Source: Deltaproteobacteria bacterium (GTDB taxonomy: Bacteria > Desulfobacterota_C > Deferrisomatia > Deferrisomatales > JACRMM01). From it: a stretch of DNA of 11,626 nt. The stretch is taken from NCBI GenBank assembly GCA_016218905.1, contig JACRCS010000200.1, positions 1 through 11,626 on the forward strand, written 5' to 3'. The notes under the pieces are model-generated. The model saw nothing but the letters and a program-made list of their open reading frames with translations, searched no databases and was not told the origin of the DNA. Positions 1-6,538 of this stretch are shown piece after piece. Numbering within the stretch: position 1 is the stretch's first letter; the number at the start of each line of letters is the position of its first letter. The position numbers were made by a program, and so were the translations under genes.

Positions 1-253
1 CGTTGGCATCCTTGAGATTCATTTCGAACAGGTTCTTGCCGACCATTTTAGGGTTGCCGCCGTTCGCGAGCGTCGTCCCGTCGAACTGAAGCGCGAAGAC
101 GTACAGCTCGCCTCGAACGAACTTCCCGTCCTTCTTGTTGACTTGCAACCCATCCACTCTGGGGGGGTGCTCGCGCGCCTTCTGCCCCACCGTGCCCGTT
201 GCGCTCTCAGAAAGACGTTTCCCGGAGGCAGATCCTGTCGTATACTTGGGCAT
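1..253 (-). pseudogene. Single Cache-domain sensor fragment, partial
   Basis: The reverse strand carries an open frame of 84 codons that leaves the window at base 1. From about residue 35 it reads like the core of a single Cache (sCache_2) ligand-sensing domain: KKDGKFVRGELYVFAL, then FDGTTLANGGNP, then MVGKNLFEMNLKD. Cache domains are usually periplasmic sensing modules of kinases, chemoreceptors or small secreted proteins. Here the first ~34 residues look random, there is no signal peptide or membrane helix, and the only ATG (251-253) lies in the promoter/operator of the divergent antitoxin gene without a Shine-Dalgarno sequence. I infer that the true 5' end was lost, probably when the toxin-antitoxin module arrived, leaving a remnant. 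It could still be expressed as a shortened protein. The domain call is by motif recognition only. Confidence 0.5.
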
Positions 254-258
254 ATATG
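241..258 (+). promoter_or_regulatory. Probable vapBC promoter -10 and AT-rich operator
   Basis: TATACT at 241-246 is a near-perfect -10 box. The best -35 (TTTCCC, 218-223) is poor. Just downstream lies the 8-bp palindrome CATATATG (251-258), so an A/T-rich block in a GC-rich setting covers the expected start of transcription, about 30 bases before the antitoxin ATG. Ribbon-helix-helix antitoxins commonly autorepress through such A/T-rich palindromes at their own promoter. The operator role is inferred from position and symmetry. Confidence 0.4.
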
Positions 259-282
259 TGGAGGCCCGAAAAGGGGGTGTAA

Positions 283-513
283 ATGGGACAGGTGACCATC
301 TACCTCGACAATGAGACCGAGCGCAGGATGCGGGGGGCGGCCAAGAGCGCCGGTCTTTCCCAGAGCAAGTGGATTGCGCGGCTCATCCAGGAGCGGACTC
401 GGGAGACGTGGCCCGAGGCCTTCGTACGGCTGGCCGGCGCTTGGAAGGACATGCCCACGGCTGAGGAGGTCCGGGAGGGCGTGCCGGAGGACGCCGAGAG
501 AGAGCCTCTGTGA
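283..513 (+). CDS. vapB: Ribbon-helix-helix (CopG-like) antitoxin, VapB type
   Basis: This is a 76-residue protein and the likely antitoxin of the following PIN toxin. The N-terminus (GQVTIYLDNETERRM) has the short beta strand of a ribbon-helix-helix DNA-binding fold. It is followed by two helices: AAKSAGLSQSKWIARLIQER, then a Trp-rich stretch (ETWPEAFVRLAGAWKDMP). The acidic C-terminus (residues 60-75, AEEVREGVPEDAEREP) is the kind of tail that wraps around and inhibits VapC toxins. Length and domain order are normal for CopG-type antitoxins paired with PIN toxins. The start is supported by AAAGGGGG four to five bases upstream of the ATG. The TGA stop shares one base with the next ATG (TGATG, 511-515), so the two genes are translationally coupled. 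The protein probably represses its own promoter, alone or bound to the toxin. Confidence 0.88.
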   Translation: MGQVTIYLDNETERRMRGAAKSAGLSQSKWIARLIQERTRETWPEAFVRLAGAWKDMPTAEEVREGVPEDAEREPL

Positions 514-905
514 TGTACGTCCTGGATACCAACACCGTGGTGTACTTCCTGAAGGGGCTGGGCCACGTTGCGGAACGCCTTCTCGCCACGCCCCCGGGCG
601 CGGTGGGTCTGCCGGCCATCGTCTTGTTCGAGCTGGAAGTGGGAGTCCGCAAGACACCGGCCGCCAAGACACGGCGCCGGCAGCTCGAGGAACTTGCCTC
701 GGCCCTCGTCGTGCTGCCCTTCGATCAACCGGCAGCGAAGGCGGCGGCCGAAGTTCGTGTGGCACTCGAGCGCCGTGGCGAACCGATCGGGCCTTTCGAC
801 ACCCTGATTGCCGGAACCGCTCTGGCCAACTCGGGCGTGCTCGTGACTCACAACACCGGTGAGTTTGGGCGAGTGGCAGGCCTGCGCCTGGAAGATTGGT
901 TCTGA
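513..905 (+). CDS. vapC: PIN-domain ribonuclease toxin, VapC family
   Basis: This 130-residue protein is a full-length PIN-domain endoribonuclease of the VapC type. Such toxins cleave RNA (often tRNA or rRNA) with Mg2+ or Mn2+ and slow growth when the antitoxin is lost. The acidic centre is present: Asp5 in YVLDTNTVVYF, Glu40 in LFELEVGV, Asp96 in GPFDTLIAG, and the C-terminal Asn114/Glu117 in THNTGEFGRV. No active-site residue is missing, so the toxin looks functional. I chose ATG 513, which overlaps the antitoxin stop by one base. A GTG at 510 is in frame but would add only one residue. The gene is co-transcribed with the upstream antitoxin. Its target cannot be read from the sequence. Confidence 0.9.
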   Translation: MYVLDTNTVVYFLKGLGHVAERLLATPPGAVGLPAIVLFELEVGVRKTPAAKTRRRQLEELASALVVLPFDQPAAKAAAEVRVALERRGEPIGPFDTLIAGTALANSGVLVTHNTGEFGRVAGLRLEDWF

Positions 906-1019
906 ACGCCTCGGAACAATGACTCGGGGACGCTGGTAAGCAAGAGCCTTGTCCCGCAATGCTCTTCTGCACCACCGTCCCCGCCGCCACTCCAAAGGGC
1001 TGCGTTGCCCCTCGGAGCG

Positions 1020-1049
1020 AGTGCGGAGCCCGAATTCGGGCTCCGCACT
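1020..1049. terminator. Perfect 30-bp palindrome, probable bidirectional terminator
   Basis: Bases 1020-1049 form an uninterrupted inverted repeat: the left arm AGTGCGGAGCCCGAA pairs with TTCGGGCTCCGCACT. It can fold as a GC-rich hairpin of about 13 bp with a GAAT/ATTC centre. It lies between two convergent units, 115 bases after the vapC stop and 73 bases after the multicopper oxidase stop read on the minus strand. Only short T-rich tracts follow, so it is not a textbook intrinsic terminator. The rest of 906-1121 shows no gene. Confidence 0.55.
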
Positions 1050-1121
1050 TCCCTCACGGCCGGGGTTGCCTCCGTGAGCTTTGCGAACGCTATGGTTGCC
1101 GTTTCATCGTCGCAGCCCGGC

Positions 1122-3311
1122 TCAGACGATGGTCCACCCGAACATCATGTTGTGGTCCTCGTGCGCCAGGTTGTGGCAGTGGGCGACGTACTTGCCCTTG
1201 AATGTCCTGAAATTCCGATAGAACGTCACGGATTCGTTGGGGTAGAGCGCCACCACATCCTCCTTTCCGGTATCGTCCGGGTGCAGCTCGTCGGGAGCCT
1301 TCACCCCGTTGCGCGAGAGCGTCGTGTGCTCTTCCTGGTGCATGTGCATCGGGTGCACCCAGCCGCCGCTGCCGTTCTCGACCGTCCAGACCTCGGGGTT
1401 GCCCTGGACAGGCAAGGCCAGGGCGTTGAGCGGGTCGAACTCCTGCCCATTGATCAGCCACTCGGTCTCCTCGCCCGGCGCGCCGCCGCCCCGCTCCAGT
1501 CGGAAGAGCCTGTGCGGCAGGTCGTCCAACTTGTTGGGAATCCCCGGCATGTCGCGCAGCTTGTTCGGGACCTGACTGTAATCCGGCTCGGGTGGGTCGC
1601 CGTCGATGACGATCTTCAGCATGGGCACGCGATAGCCCGTGGGAACGAAATCCGCGTCGAAGGGGAACCTGGGTTTGCGCCCGGTGGGCATCTCGAGGGT
1701 GTTCACGAGGTAGATCACGTCGCCTGGGCTGGTCGGCGACTTGTCCATGTATTGGGTGAAGTCCACGACGAACTCCCGCCGCTTCGCAGGCCAAATCTCG
1801 AAAGAGTCGCGAACGATCGATTTGGGCAGGAGCCCGCCCTCGCTCGCGATCTGGGTGAACCGCATGCACTGCTGCCCGTCCGGGAGCTGCCACTGTCCTT
1901 GGGAGCCGGGCGCCGGTTGCGGCGTGCCCTGCATGAGCCAGAGCTGGTAGATTCGCGCGATCGAGGCGCCCAGGAAGCGAAGCCGGTACTTCCGGCGGTA
2001 GACGTGAAGGACCGGGAAGGCCACGCCGTTCACCGTGAAGATGTCGCCCACGAACCCGTGGTTCGGGTAATGGCGGAAGAAAGACTGTCCCCACCATTCG
2101 GGATGGGTCTGGCCGCACTTTTCCGGGGGAGTATGGATGTCCCGGTGCTCGGTCACCCCGTCATCCGCGCACCAGTCGTAGAGCGCGAGCGGAATATCGT
2201 ACTTGACGTCGAAGGTGCCGTCCGGGTTGTCCGTCCGGATGCCCGGCAGGCCCAACGCCTTGGAGTGCTTTCCGAAACGCGCCCTCTCGTCCCCCGGATC
2301 CAGCACCGGGTCGTAGTGGGGCATGAGACCCACCATGCCCTTGTAGACGTTCGCCCCGGTGTGGTGCATGCGGTGATCGTGGAACCAGAGGAACGACTGG
2401 ATCTCGGCCGGATCGTTGCCGGCCGGGTACATGAGATAAAGGTTGTCCGACCACTGGCCGGGCAGGTAGCCGCCGTCGTTGTCCGTCAGGTGGTGCGGCT
2501 GGCCGTCGCTCTCCGGCGCTGTGTGGCCGTTGTGGAGGTGGGTGAGGAAGGCCCAGTCGGGAGCCCCGAAGTCCTGGCGGTCGAGGCACAGAGGGTTGAA
2601 GTCCAGGTCGTTCTCGAACCGGACGAGGACAGGACGCCCATATTCCGCGTTGATCAGGGGGCCCGGGAACGTGCCGTTGAAGCCGCAGATGGCGCTGGGC
2701 GGCAGGTAGTACTTGCCGAAGATCGTGACCACGTCCGGCGGCGGTGCCACCGGATTGCCGTTCTTGTCGATGGGCATGACCGGCGAGCTGGTGAAGCTGT
2801 GGGTCCTCACCTGAAGCCGGATGTGGTAGAGGATCGGGTTCGGCAGCGGGAATCCCGGCACCTGGGTTCCCGGTAACCCCGAGACCCCGGTCCCGTCCGT
2901 CCAGAGCTGATGCGTCCCTGCGAACGGAATGCCCGGTCCGTTGTACCGGTGACCGAGCGCGTCCTGGTGGCCTTCGCCCGGGCCTGGGAGGACAACGCCG
3001 GGCCCGAAGGCGGATTCCCGCACCGTCCACGCATCCGCAGCGAACGGATCCAGCGTGCCGTCAGGCCTCCTCCACCCCCGGGCCAGGGCCGTCGGGATGG
3101 GCAGCGGGTCGTTGAACGGCTCGAGGATGAACGGGCTGGTCGGGAAAGGCTCGCCACCCACCCCGCAATCATACATCGCCTCGTGGATCGGGATCGGCGT
3201 TTGATCGAGGCACTCGGCCCAAGCCCTGCGGCCGATCAGGGTCGCGCCTCCCGCCATGATCCCCCATCGGAGCATATCTCGCCTGGTCACTCTCAGTTCT
3301 CGCAGGGTCAT
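1122..3311 (-). CDS. Tat-exported multicopper oxidase, CotA/bilirubin-oxidase-like
   Basis: The 729-residue protein is a three-domain multicopper oxidase, which couples one-electron oxidation of a substrate (phenolics, bilirubin-like compounds, Cu(I), Mn(II) or Fe(II) in different relatives) to reduction of O2 to water. All four copper-ligand blocks are present: His258/His260 (THLHNGH), His311/His313 (WFHDH), His653/656/658 (HPMHMH) and the C-terminal HCHNLAHEDHNM, with type 1 ligands Cys712, His717 and axial Met722. The HxHNGHTxPESDG context resembles CotA-type enzymes, but the protein is longer than CotA (about 510 residues), partly through a long N-terminal stretch before the first copper block. 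The N-terminus (TRRDMLRWGIMAGGATLIG, then AWA-E near residue 32) is a Tat signal, so it is exported folded. AAGGAGG sits seven bases before the ATG. It follows the di-haem protein gene by 17 bases. The substrate is unknown. Confidence 0.9.
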   Translation of the reverse strand: MTLRELRVTRRDMLRWGIMAGGATLIGRRAWAECLDQTPIPIHEAMYDCGVGGEPFPTSPFILEPFNDPLPIPTALARGWRRPDGTLDPFAADAWTVRESAFGPGVVLPGPGEGHQDALGHRYNGPGIPFAGTHQLWTDGTGVSGLPGTQVPGFPLPNPILYHIRLQVRTHSFTSSPVMPIDKNGNPVAPPPDVVTIFGKYYLPPSAICGFNGTFPGPLINAEYGRPVLVRFENDLDFNPLCLDRQDFGAPDWAFLTHLHNGHTAPESDGQPHHLTDNDGGYLPGQWSDNLYLMYPAGNDPAEIQSFLWFHDHRMHHTGANVYKGMVGLMPHYDPVLDPGDERARFGKHSKALGLPGIRTDNPDGTFDVKYDIPLALYDWCADDGVTEHRDIHTPPEKCGQTHPEWWGQSFFRHYPNHGFVGDIFTVNGVAFPVLHVYRRKYRLRFLGASIARIYQLWLMQGTPQPAPGSQGQWQLPDGQQCMRFTQIASEGGLLPKSIVRDSFEIWPAKRREFVVDFTQYMDKSPTSPGDVIYLVNTLEMPTGRKPRFPFDADFVPTGYRVPMLKIVIDGDPPEPDYSQVPNKLRDMPGIPNKLDDLPHRLFRLERGGGAPGEETEWLINGQEFDPLNALALPVQGNPEVWTVENGSGGWVHPMHMHQEEHTTLSRNGVKAPDELHPDDTGKEDVVALYPNESVTFYRNFRTFKGKYVAHCHNLAHEDHNMMFGWTIV

Positions 3312-3328
3312 GATCTTTCCTCCTTCTT

Positions 3329-5656
3329 CTACGGCTGAAACGGGTTCAGGCCCAGGAAGCGCTGGAGCGGAGCCGTCGAGCCCGCCCGGCCGACGGCCGC
3401 GAGCGTCCTGTCGGAACCGTCCGGGCTCCCGTTGGGAATGACCAGCTCCGGATGATCGAAGGGCGCCTGCTGGTAGAGCACGCGCGCGTCCGTGAGAGCC
3501 AGCTGGAGGGCCACGAGCGCCTTCACCTGGTCCGGCGTCATCCCCAGGGGCCGAATGAGCGGAGAGAGGGTCGCATTCGCGAAGTTTCCCCCTTGGTCGT
3601 AGAACTCCATCGCCTGCCAGAGGGTGGAGTGGCCGCCGTGGTGGAAGTAGGGGCCGGTGAGCTCCACGTTTCGCAGACCGGGGGTCTTGAAGGATCCGGC
3701 GACATCGGTCGGCTCCTCTCCCGCGAGAGGGCCCGAGAGGAGCGGAAGCCCGGTGAGCGGGTTCAGCACCTCTCCGGCGAAGGGAGAGGTGGGGGAAGCG
3801 GCCGGCGGCGAGGTCGCGCAGCCGAGCCCGCCTCCGGGGACCGTGATGATCCCCGGGTCCGGGAGCGCCTGAAAGAGCTCGGTCCAGGAGAGGGGATTGC
3901 CGAAGGGGTCCTGCCCCCCGAGACCGGGGTCGTCCATGGTGGGGCGGACGCCAATGTTGTACCAGCCGGAGTCGTAAACCGCGGACTCGGCGAGGAAGGG
4001 GGGCGTCGCTGGAAAGCCTCCGATGCCGGTCACCGTGACCGCGTACGTAGCGGGGTCGTACGTGATCGTGTCCGTGCCGGCGGGCACGGGCGGGAGCTGC
4101 ATGAACATCCGCTCCATCCTCAGGTCGAACCCCGCGTTCCGGAGCACGACGTCGCCGGGCTCTGCCGGATGCGTGAGCAGGTTCGCCACCGTCGCGCCGG
4201 TAGTCGCGGCGCCCACGTGACAGAAGGCGCAGCCGACCCCCGTCTTGGCAGGAGGCGGAGCCTGGGGGATGCCGTTCACCAACGGGGCCACGGGCAGCTC
4301 GAAGAGATCGAGACCCTTGAGGATGTCGTCCACCGTGAGGCTGATGCCTTCAGCGGCGAGCCGACCGACCACCGGGTCCAGGCGGGCGGGGGCATGGGCG
4401 ACCAACAGAGGCAAACCGGTGTCCGGATCGAGCTGAAAAGTGTCGAAGACCCTCGTTTCCAAATACTGGTCCATGGGGGTCATGTCCGAGACCAGGGTGG
4501 CCTCATAGAGCATGATGGAGAGCCCCCAGAAGAGGGAGAAGTTGGCTTCCATCATCGAGTAGGTCTTGCCGCCGATCGTCACGCTCTTGCTGGAGTTCCA
4601 CCACTTGGGCTGGAACGCCGTCTGGATTAGCGTCTTATAGGAGACCTGGAGGCCCTTCCCCGTGGTGGTATCGGCCACTCCGCCCAGTACGCTGTCGGTC
4701 GGGTCTACCTTCTGGAGCCCTAGCGGCTTCAGGGCGAGGAGCTTCTTGCCGACGTCCGGAAACGTTCTCCCGGAGGCGGACATCTCGACGTCGTTGAGCA
4801 CCGGACCGACGGCCTGGGACGCTAAGCTCGCGTTCTGGATCCGGATTTCGATCTGAACCGGTGCTCCCTTCGCATTTACCACCCAGACCCGCGGTAAGGT
4901 GGAGTCCCTGTTCCCCCAAGGGTTCACGCCGTTGAATTCGGGCTGGGCGCGTCCGTTCCAGAACTGGCGATGGTTGAACACCGCGTTGACGACCGAGGGA
5001 CTGTTCTTCCCCGTCACCTGCCGCACGTTGACGCCCCCGACGTTGAACACGGGGTCGGCGAGGGCCGCAGTCGACTCCTTCCCCTTGCTGACGCCCAAAA
5101 AGGCGCTCTTGCGGATGCCCTGCGAGCCCGCGATGTTGTCCACGTCGATGTGGGCGATCACATCCGTAAAGGGAAAGTCCGCCTGCGCCAGGGTCACGTC
5201 CGGCCCGTAGTCATCCCAGAGGCCGTTCGCGCCCGGGTTGAGCTGGTTGCGGTCGCGGCTGTCCGCGCCGGCATGGAAGTGGCACGTGGCGCAGGCCGTT
5301 TTGTTGTCGCTTCCGGCCTGCATGTCCCAGAAGAGAGCCTTGCCCAGCTGGGTGGCTGCAGTGAGATTCGCGACGTAATCGACGAGGTCCGCCCTCAAGC
5401 CGGGCAAGAAGGTGACCGGGTCCTTCGGGAGCACCGGATTGGCTACCGTCTTGAGGGAGGAGAGAGGAACAAACGGAAGAACTCCAGGAACAGGAGGAAC
5501 GAGGACCTCACCGAAACCCGGCGCAGGGCAGTACAAGGTCTGCACCTGCGCTTCCCCGGTGCCCGCCAGAAGGCCCAGCCACGTCAGCGCCGCCGCCGTG
5601 AAGAGGCGGAAAGCAGTTGCTCTGCAAGATGGAACGGGGCTCATCCCTGTCTTCAT
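3329..5656 (-). CDS. Di-haem cytochrome c peroxidase/MauG-like protein
   Basis: This 775-residue exported protein has two c-type haem motifs: CATCH (122-126) and CAFCH (476-480). Between and after them lie segments typical of bacterial cytochrome c peroxidase/MauG proteins: LGKALFWD (104-111), FWNGRAQPEFNG (232-243), VGPVLNDVEMS (283-293), WYNIGVRPT (565-573) and TPGLRNVELTGPYFHHGG (658-675). Classical enzymes have about 330 residues, so this is a long form, in the size range of RoxA-type rubber oxygenases and other extended di-haem proteins. Its reaction (peroxide reduction, substrate oxygenation or electron relay) is not fixed by sequence. Start ATG 5656 is chosen because AGGTGA lies six bases upstream and a Sec signal follows directly (hydrophobic 13-32, cleavage near GEA-Q, residue 36). 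It is the first gene of an operon with the multicopper oxidase. Confidence 0.88.
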   Translation of the reverse strand: MKTGMSPVPSCRATAFRLFTAAALTWLGLLAGTGEAQVQTLYCPAPGFGEVLVPPVPGVLPFVPLSSLKTVANPVLPKDPVTFLPGLRADLVDYVANLTAATQLGKALFWDMQAGSDNKTACATCHFHAGADSRDRNQLNPGANGLWDDYGPDVTLAQADFPFTDVIAHIDVDNIAGSQGIRKSAFLGVSKGKESTAALADPVFNVGGVNVRQVTGKNSPSVVNAVFNHRQFWNGRAQPEFNGVNPWGNRDSTLPRVWVVNAKGAPVQIEIRIQNASLASQAVGPVLNDVEMSASGRTFPDVGKKLLALKPLGLQKVDPTDSVLGGVADTTTGKGLQVSYKTLIQTAFQPKWWNSSKSVTIGGKTYSMMEANFSLFWGLSIMLYEATLVSDMTPMDQYLETRVFDTFQLDPDTGLPLLVAHAPARLDPVVGRLAAEGISLTVDDILKGLDLFELPVAPLVNGIPQAPPPAKTGVGCAFCHVGAATTGATVANLLTHPAEPGDVVLRNAGFDLRMERMFMQLPPVPAGTDTITYDPATYAVTVTGIGGFPATPPFLAESAVYDSGWYNIGVRPTMDDPGLGGQDPFGNPLSWTELFQALPDPGIITVPGGGLGCATSPPAASPTSPFAGEVLNPLTGLPLLSGPLAGEEPTDVAGSFKTPGLRNVELTGPYFHHGGHSTLWQAMEFYDQGGNFANATLSPLIRPLGMTPDQVKALVALQLALTDARVLYQQAPFDHPELVIPNGSPDGSDRTLAAVGRAGSTAPLQRFLGLNPFQP

Positions 5657-5896
5657 CGTCTTCACCTTTCTTCCGGGCGACAGATCCTCCCCATACGAAT
5701 CCGACCAAGAGCAGTGGTGAGCAAACTTCAAACGCCTCTCTTCGCCTTCTCCTCCTTTCCTTCCTAGTCCTGTAAGACTTTTCAATCAGAATGGTTCAAA
5801 ATTTATCCGTATTGATCCCTCCTTGCGTTGTCTTTGAGAGGTTTACACATTGAGATGGTAGCAGGGTATGGGCTCGGTTGGGGGGAGGGAGTAGTA

Positions 5897-5949
5897 AGAG
5901 TCCTACTTCTCGTGGGGGGAAACCCTACTTCTCGTGAGGGAAGGACTCT
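5897..5949. promoter_or_regulatory. Twin direct repeat inside an inverted repeat, putative regulator sites
   Basis: CCTACTTCTCGTG occurs twice, at 5902-5914 and 5924-5936, exactly 22 bases apart, or about two helical turns. Each copy is itself a loose dyad (CCTAC-N5-GTGGG and CCTAC-N5-GTGAG). The pair is bracketed by the inverted repeat AGAGTCCT (5897-5904) and AGGACTCT (5942-5949). Such spacing suits cooperative binding of two dimers on one DNA face, for example of a NarL/LuxR-type response regulator. The regulator, and which of the two divergent units it serves, are unknown. Confidence 0.45.
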
Positions 5950-5975
5950 ATTCTGTGTGTAGGGGATTGGAGCGC

Positions 5976-5989
5976 CACCTACGTAGGTG
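5976..5989. promoter_or_regulatory. 14-bp perfect palindrome CACCTACGTAGGTG
   Basis: The palindrome contains CCTAC and GTAGG back to back, the same half-site found in the twin repeat upstream. A further GTAGG lies at 5959-5963. It sits about 90 bases before the DUF1579-like ATG and about 320 bases before the oxidase operon start. It is probably an operator of the same regulator as the twin repeat. Confidence 0.4.
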
Positions 5990-6079
5990 CCTCGGACGTG
6001 ACGCCGGCAGCCCTTGCCCGCCTAGCGAGGAACCATTACCGCAGGACAAGGGAGACGCTCACCTCAGAGGGATGAGACG

Positions 6080-6538
6080 ATGGAGAATACGAAGACCAGC
6101 GAGGCGTGTGCGACAAAGGCCGTGCCGGAGAAGGAACACCGGTGGCTCGAAAGATTCGTGGGCGAGTGGGACGTAGAAGGCGAAGCGAAGATGGCGCCGG
6201 ACCAGCCGTCCGAGAAGTTCCAGGGAACCGAACGCGTGCGCTCGCTCGGAAGCCTCTGGATCCTGACCGAGGGCGAGATGCCTGGAGTCGACGCCGTCAC
6301 CACGAACCTGACCCTGGGCTACGATCCGCATAGGAAACCCAGATTGACAACGCCCCGAATGGCGCTTCAATCGTTGGGACTCACCGGCCGAGCCTGCGGG
6401 CCCCACGCGAGAAGCCTGCGCAAGGAGAGTGCGATGAAGAAAGTCCTGGACCGGAAGACCCTGGAGAAGGAAGCGGCGCTCTGGGGAAGCTTGAAGAAGG
6501 CGTCTGCCCAGACATCCGTTCGAGCCTGCCTCAAGTGA
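6080..6538 (+). CDS. DUF1579-family protein, C-terminal half lost
   Basis: The frame opens with ATG 6080 after AGAGGG (spacing about eight bases). Residues 19-86 fit the N-terminal half of DUF1579 proteins (EHRWLERFVGEWDVEGEA, then SLGSLWILTEGEMPG, then LTLGYDP), a family of uncharacterised proteins usually about 160-180 residues long. After LGYDPHRK (near base 6338) the expected continuation (RFVGTW-like, then a beta-rich half) is missing in all three frames. The frame simply runs on to TGA 6536-6538. Base composition by codon position also stops looking coded between 6338 and 6433. I therefore read it as a truncated gene whose 3' half was replaced by the downstream selenopeptide/radical SAM cassette. 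The last 35 codons coincide, in the same frame, with the start of that cassette. The product is probably not a working DUF1579 protein. Confidence 0.5.
   Translation: MENTKTSEACATKAVPEKEHRWLERFVGEWDVEGEAKMAPDQPSEKFQGTERVRSLGSLWILTEGEMPGVDAVTTNLTLGYDPHRKPRLTTPRMALQSLGLTGRACGPHARSLRKESAMKKVLDRKTLEKEAALWGSLKKASAQTSVRACLK
6344..6371 (+). promoter_or_regulatory. Candidate promoter of the selenopeptide/radical SAM unit
   Basis: A consensus -35 TTGACA (6344-6349) is followed after 16 bases by TTCAAT (6366-6371, four of six -10 positions). It lies immediately after the point where DUF1579 homology ends and about 60 bases before the small ORF start, a sensible place for a promoter. The -10 lacks the conserved second A, so this is only a candidate. 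Confidence 0.35.

Larger units (their letters stand above)
5657..6079. promoter_or_regulatory. Divergent intergenic region
   Basis: These 423 bases separate the divergent oxidase operon (minus) and the DUF1579-like gene (plus). The part nearest the oxidase operon (about 5775-5850) is strikingly A+T-rich for this genome and probably holds the minus-strand promoter. TTGAAC on the minus strand is a candidate -35 without a good -10. The central part (5897-5989) holds the half-site cluster listed separately. I see no gene: the in-frame extension of the di-haem protein upstream of 5656 begins at a TTG (5785) without a ribosome-binding site and looks untranslated. Confidence 0.5.

Noticed and set aside
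1005..2876. Long plus-strand open frame (623 codons) opposite the multicopper oxidase
   Set aside because: It is the antisense of a gene with all copper-ligand motifs. Its own translation shows no domain and there is no ribosome-binding site.
5654..5785. A 43-residue N-terminal extension of the di-haem protein starting at TTG 5785
   Set aside because: No Shine-Dalgarno sequence precedes it, the extension would bury the Sec signal peptide, and the internal ATG at 5656 has AGGTGA at the right distance.
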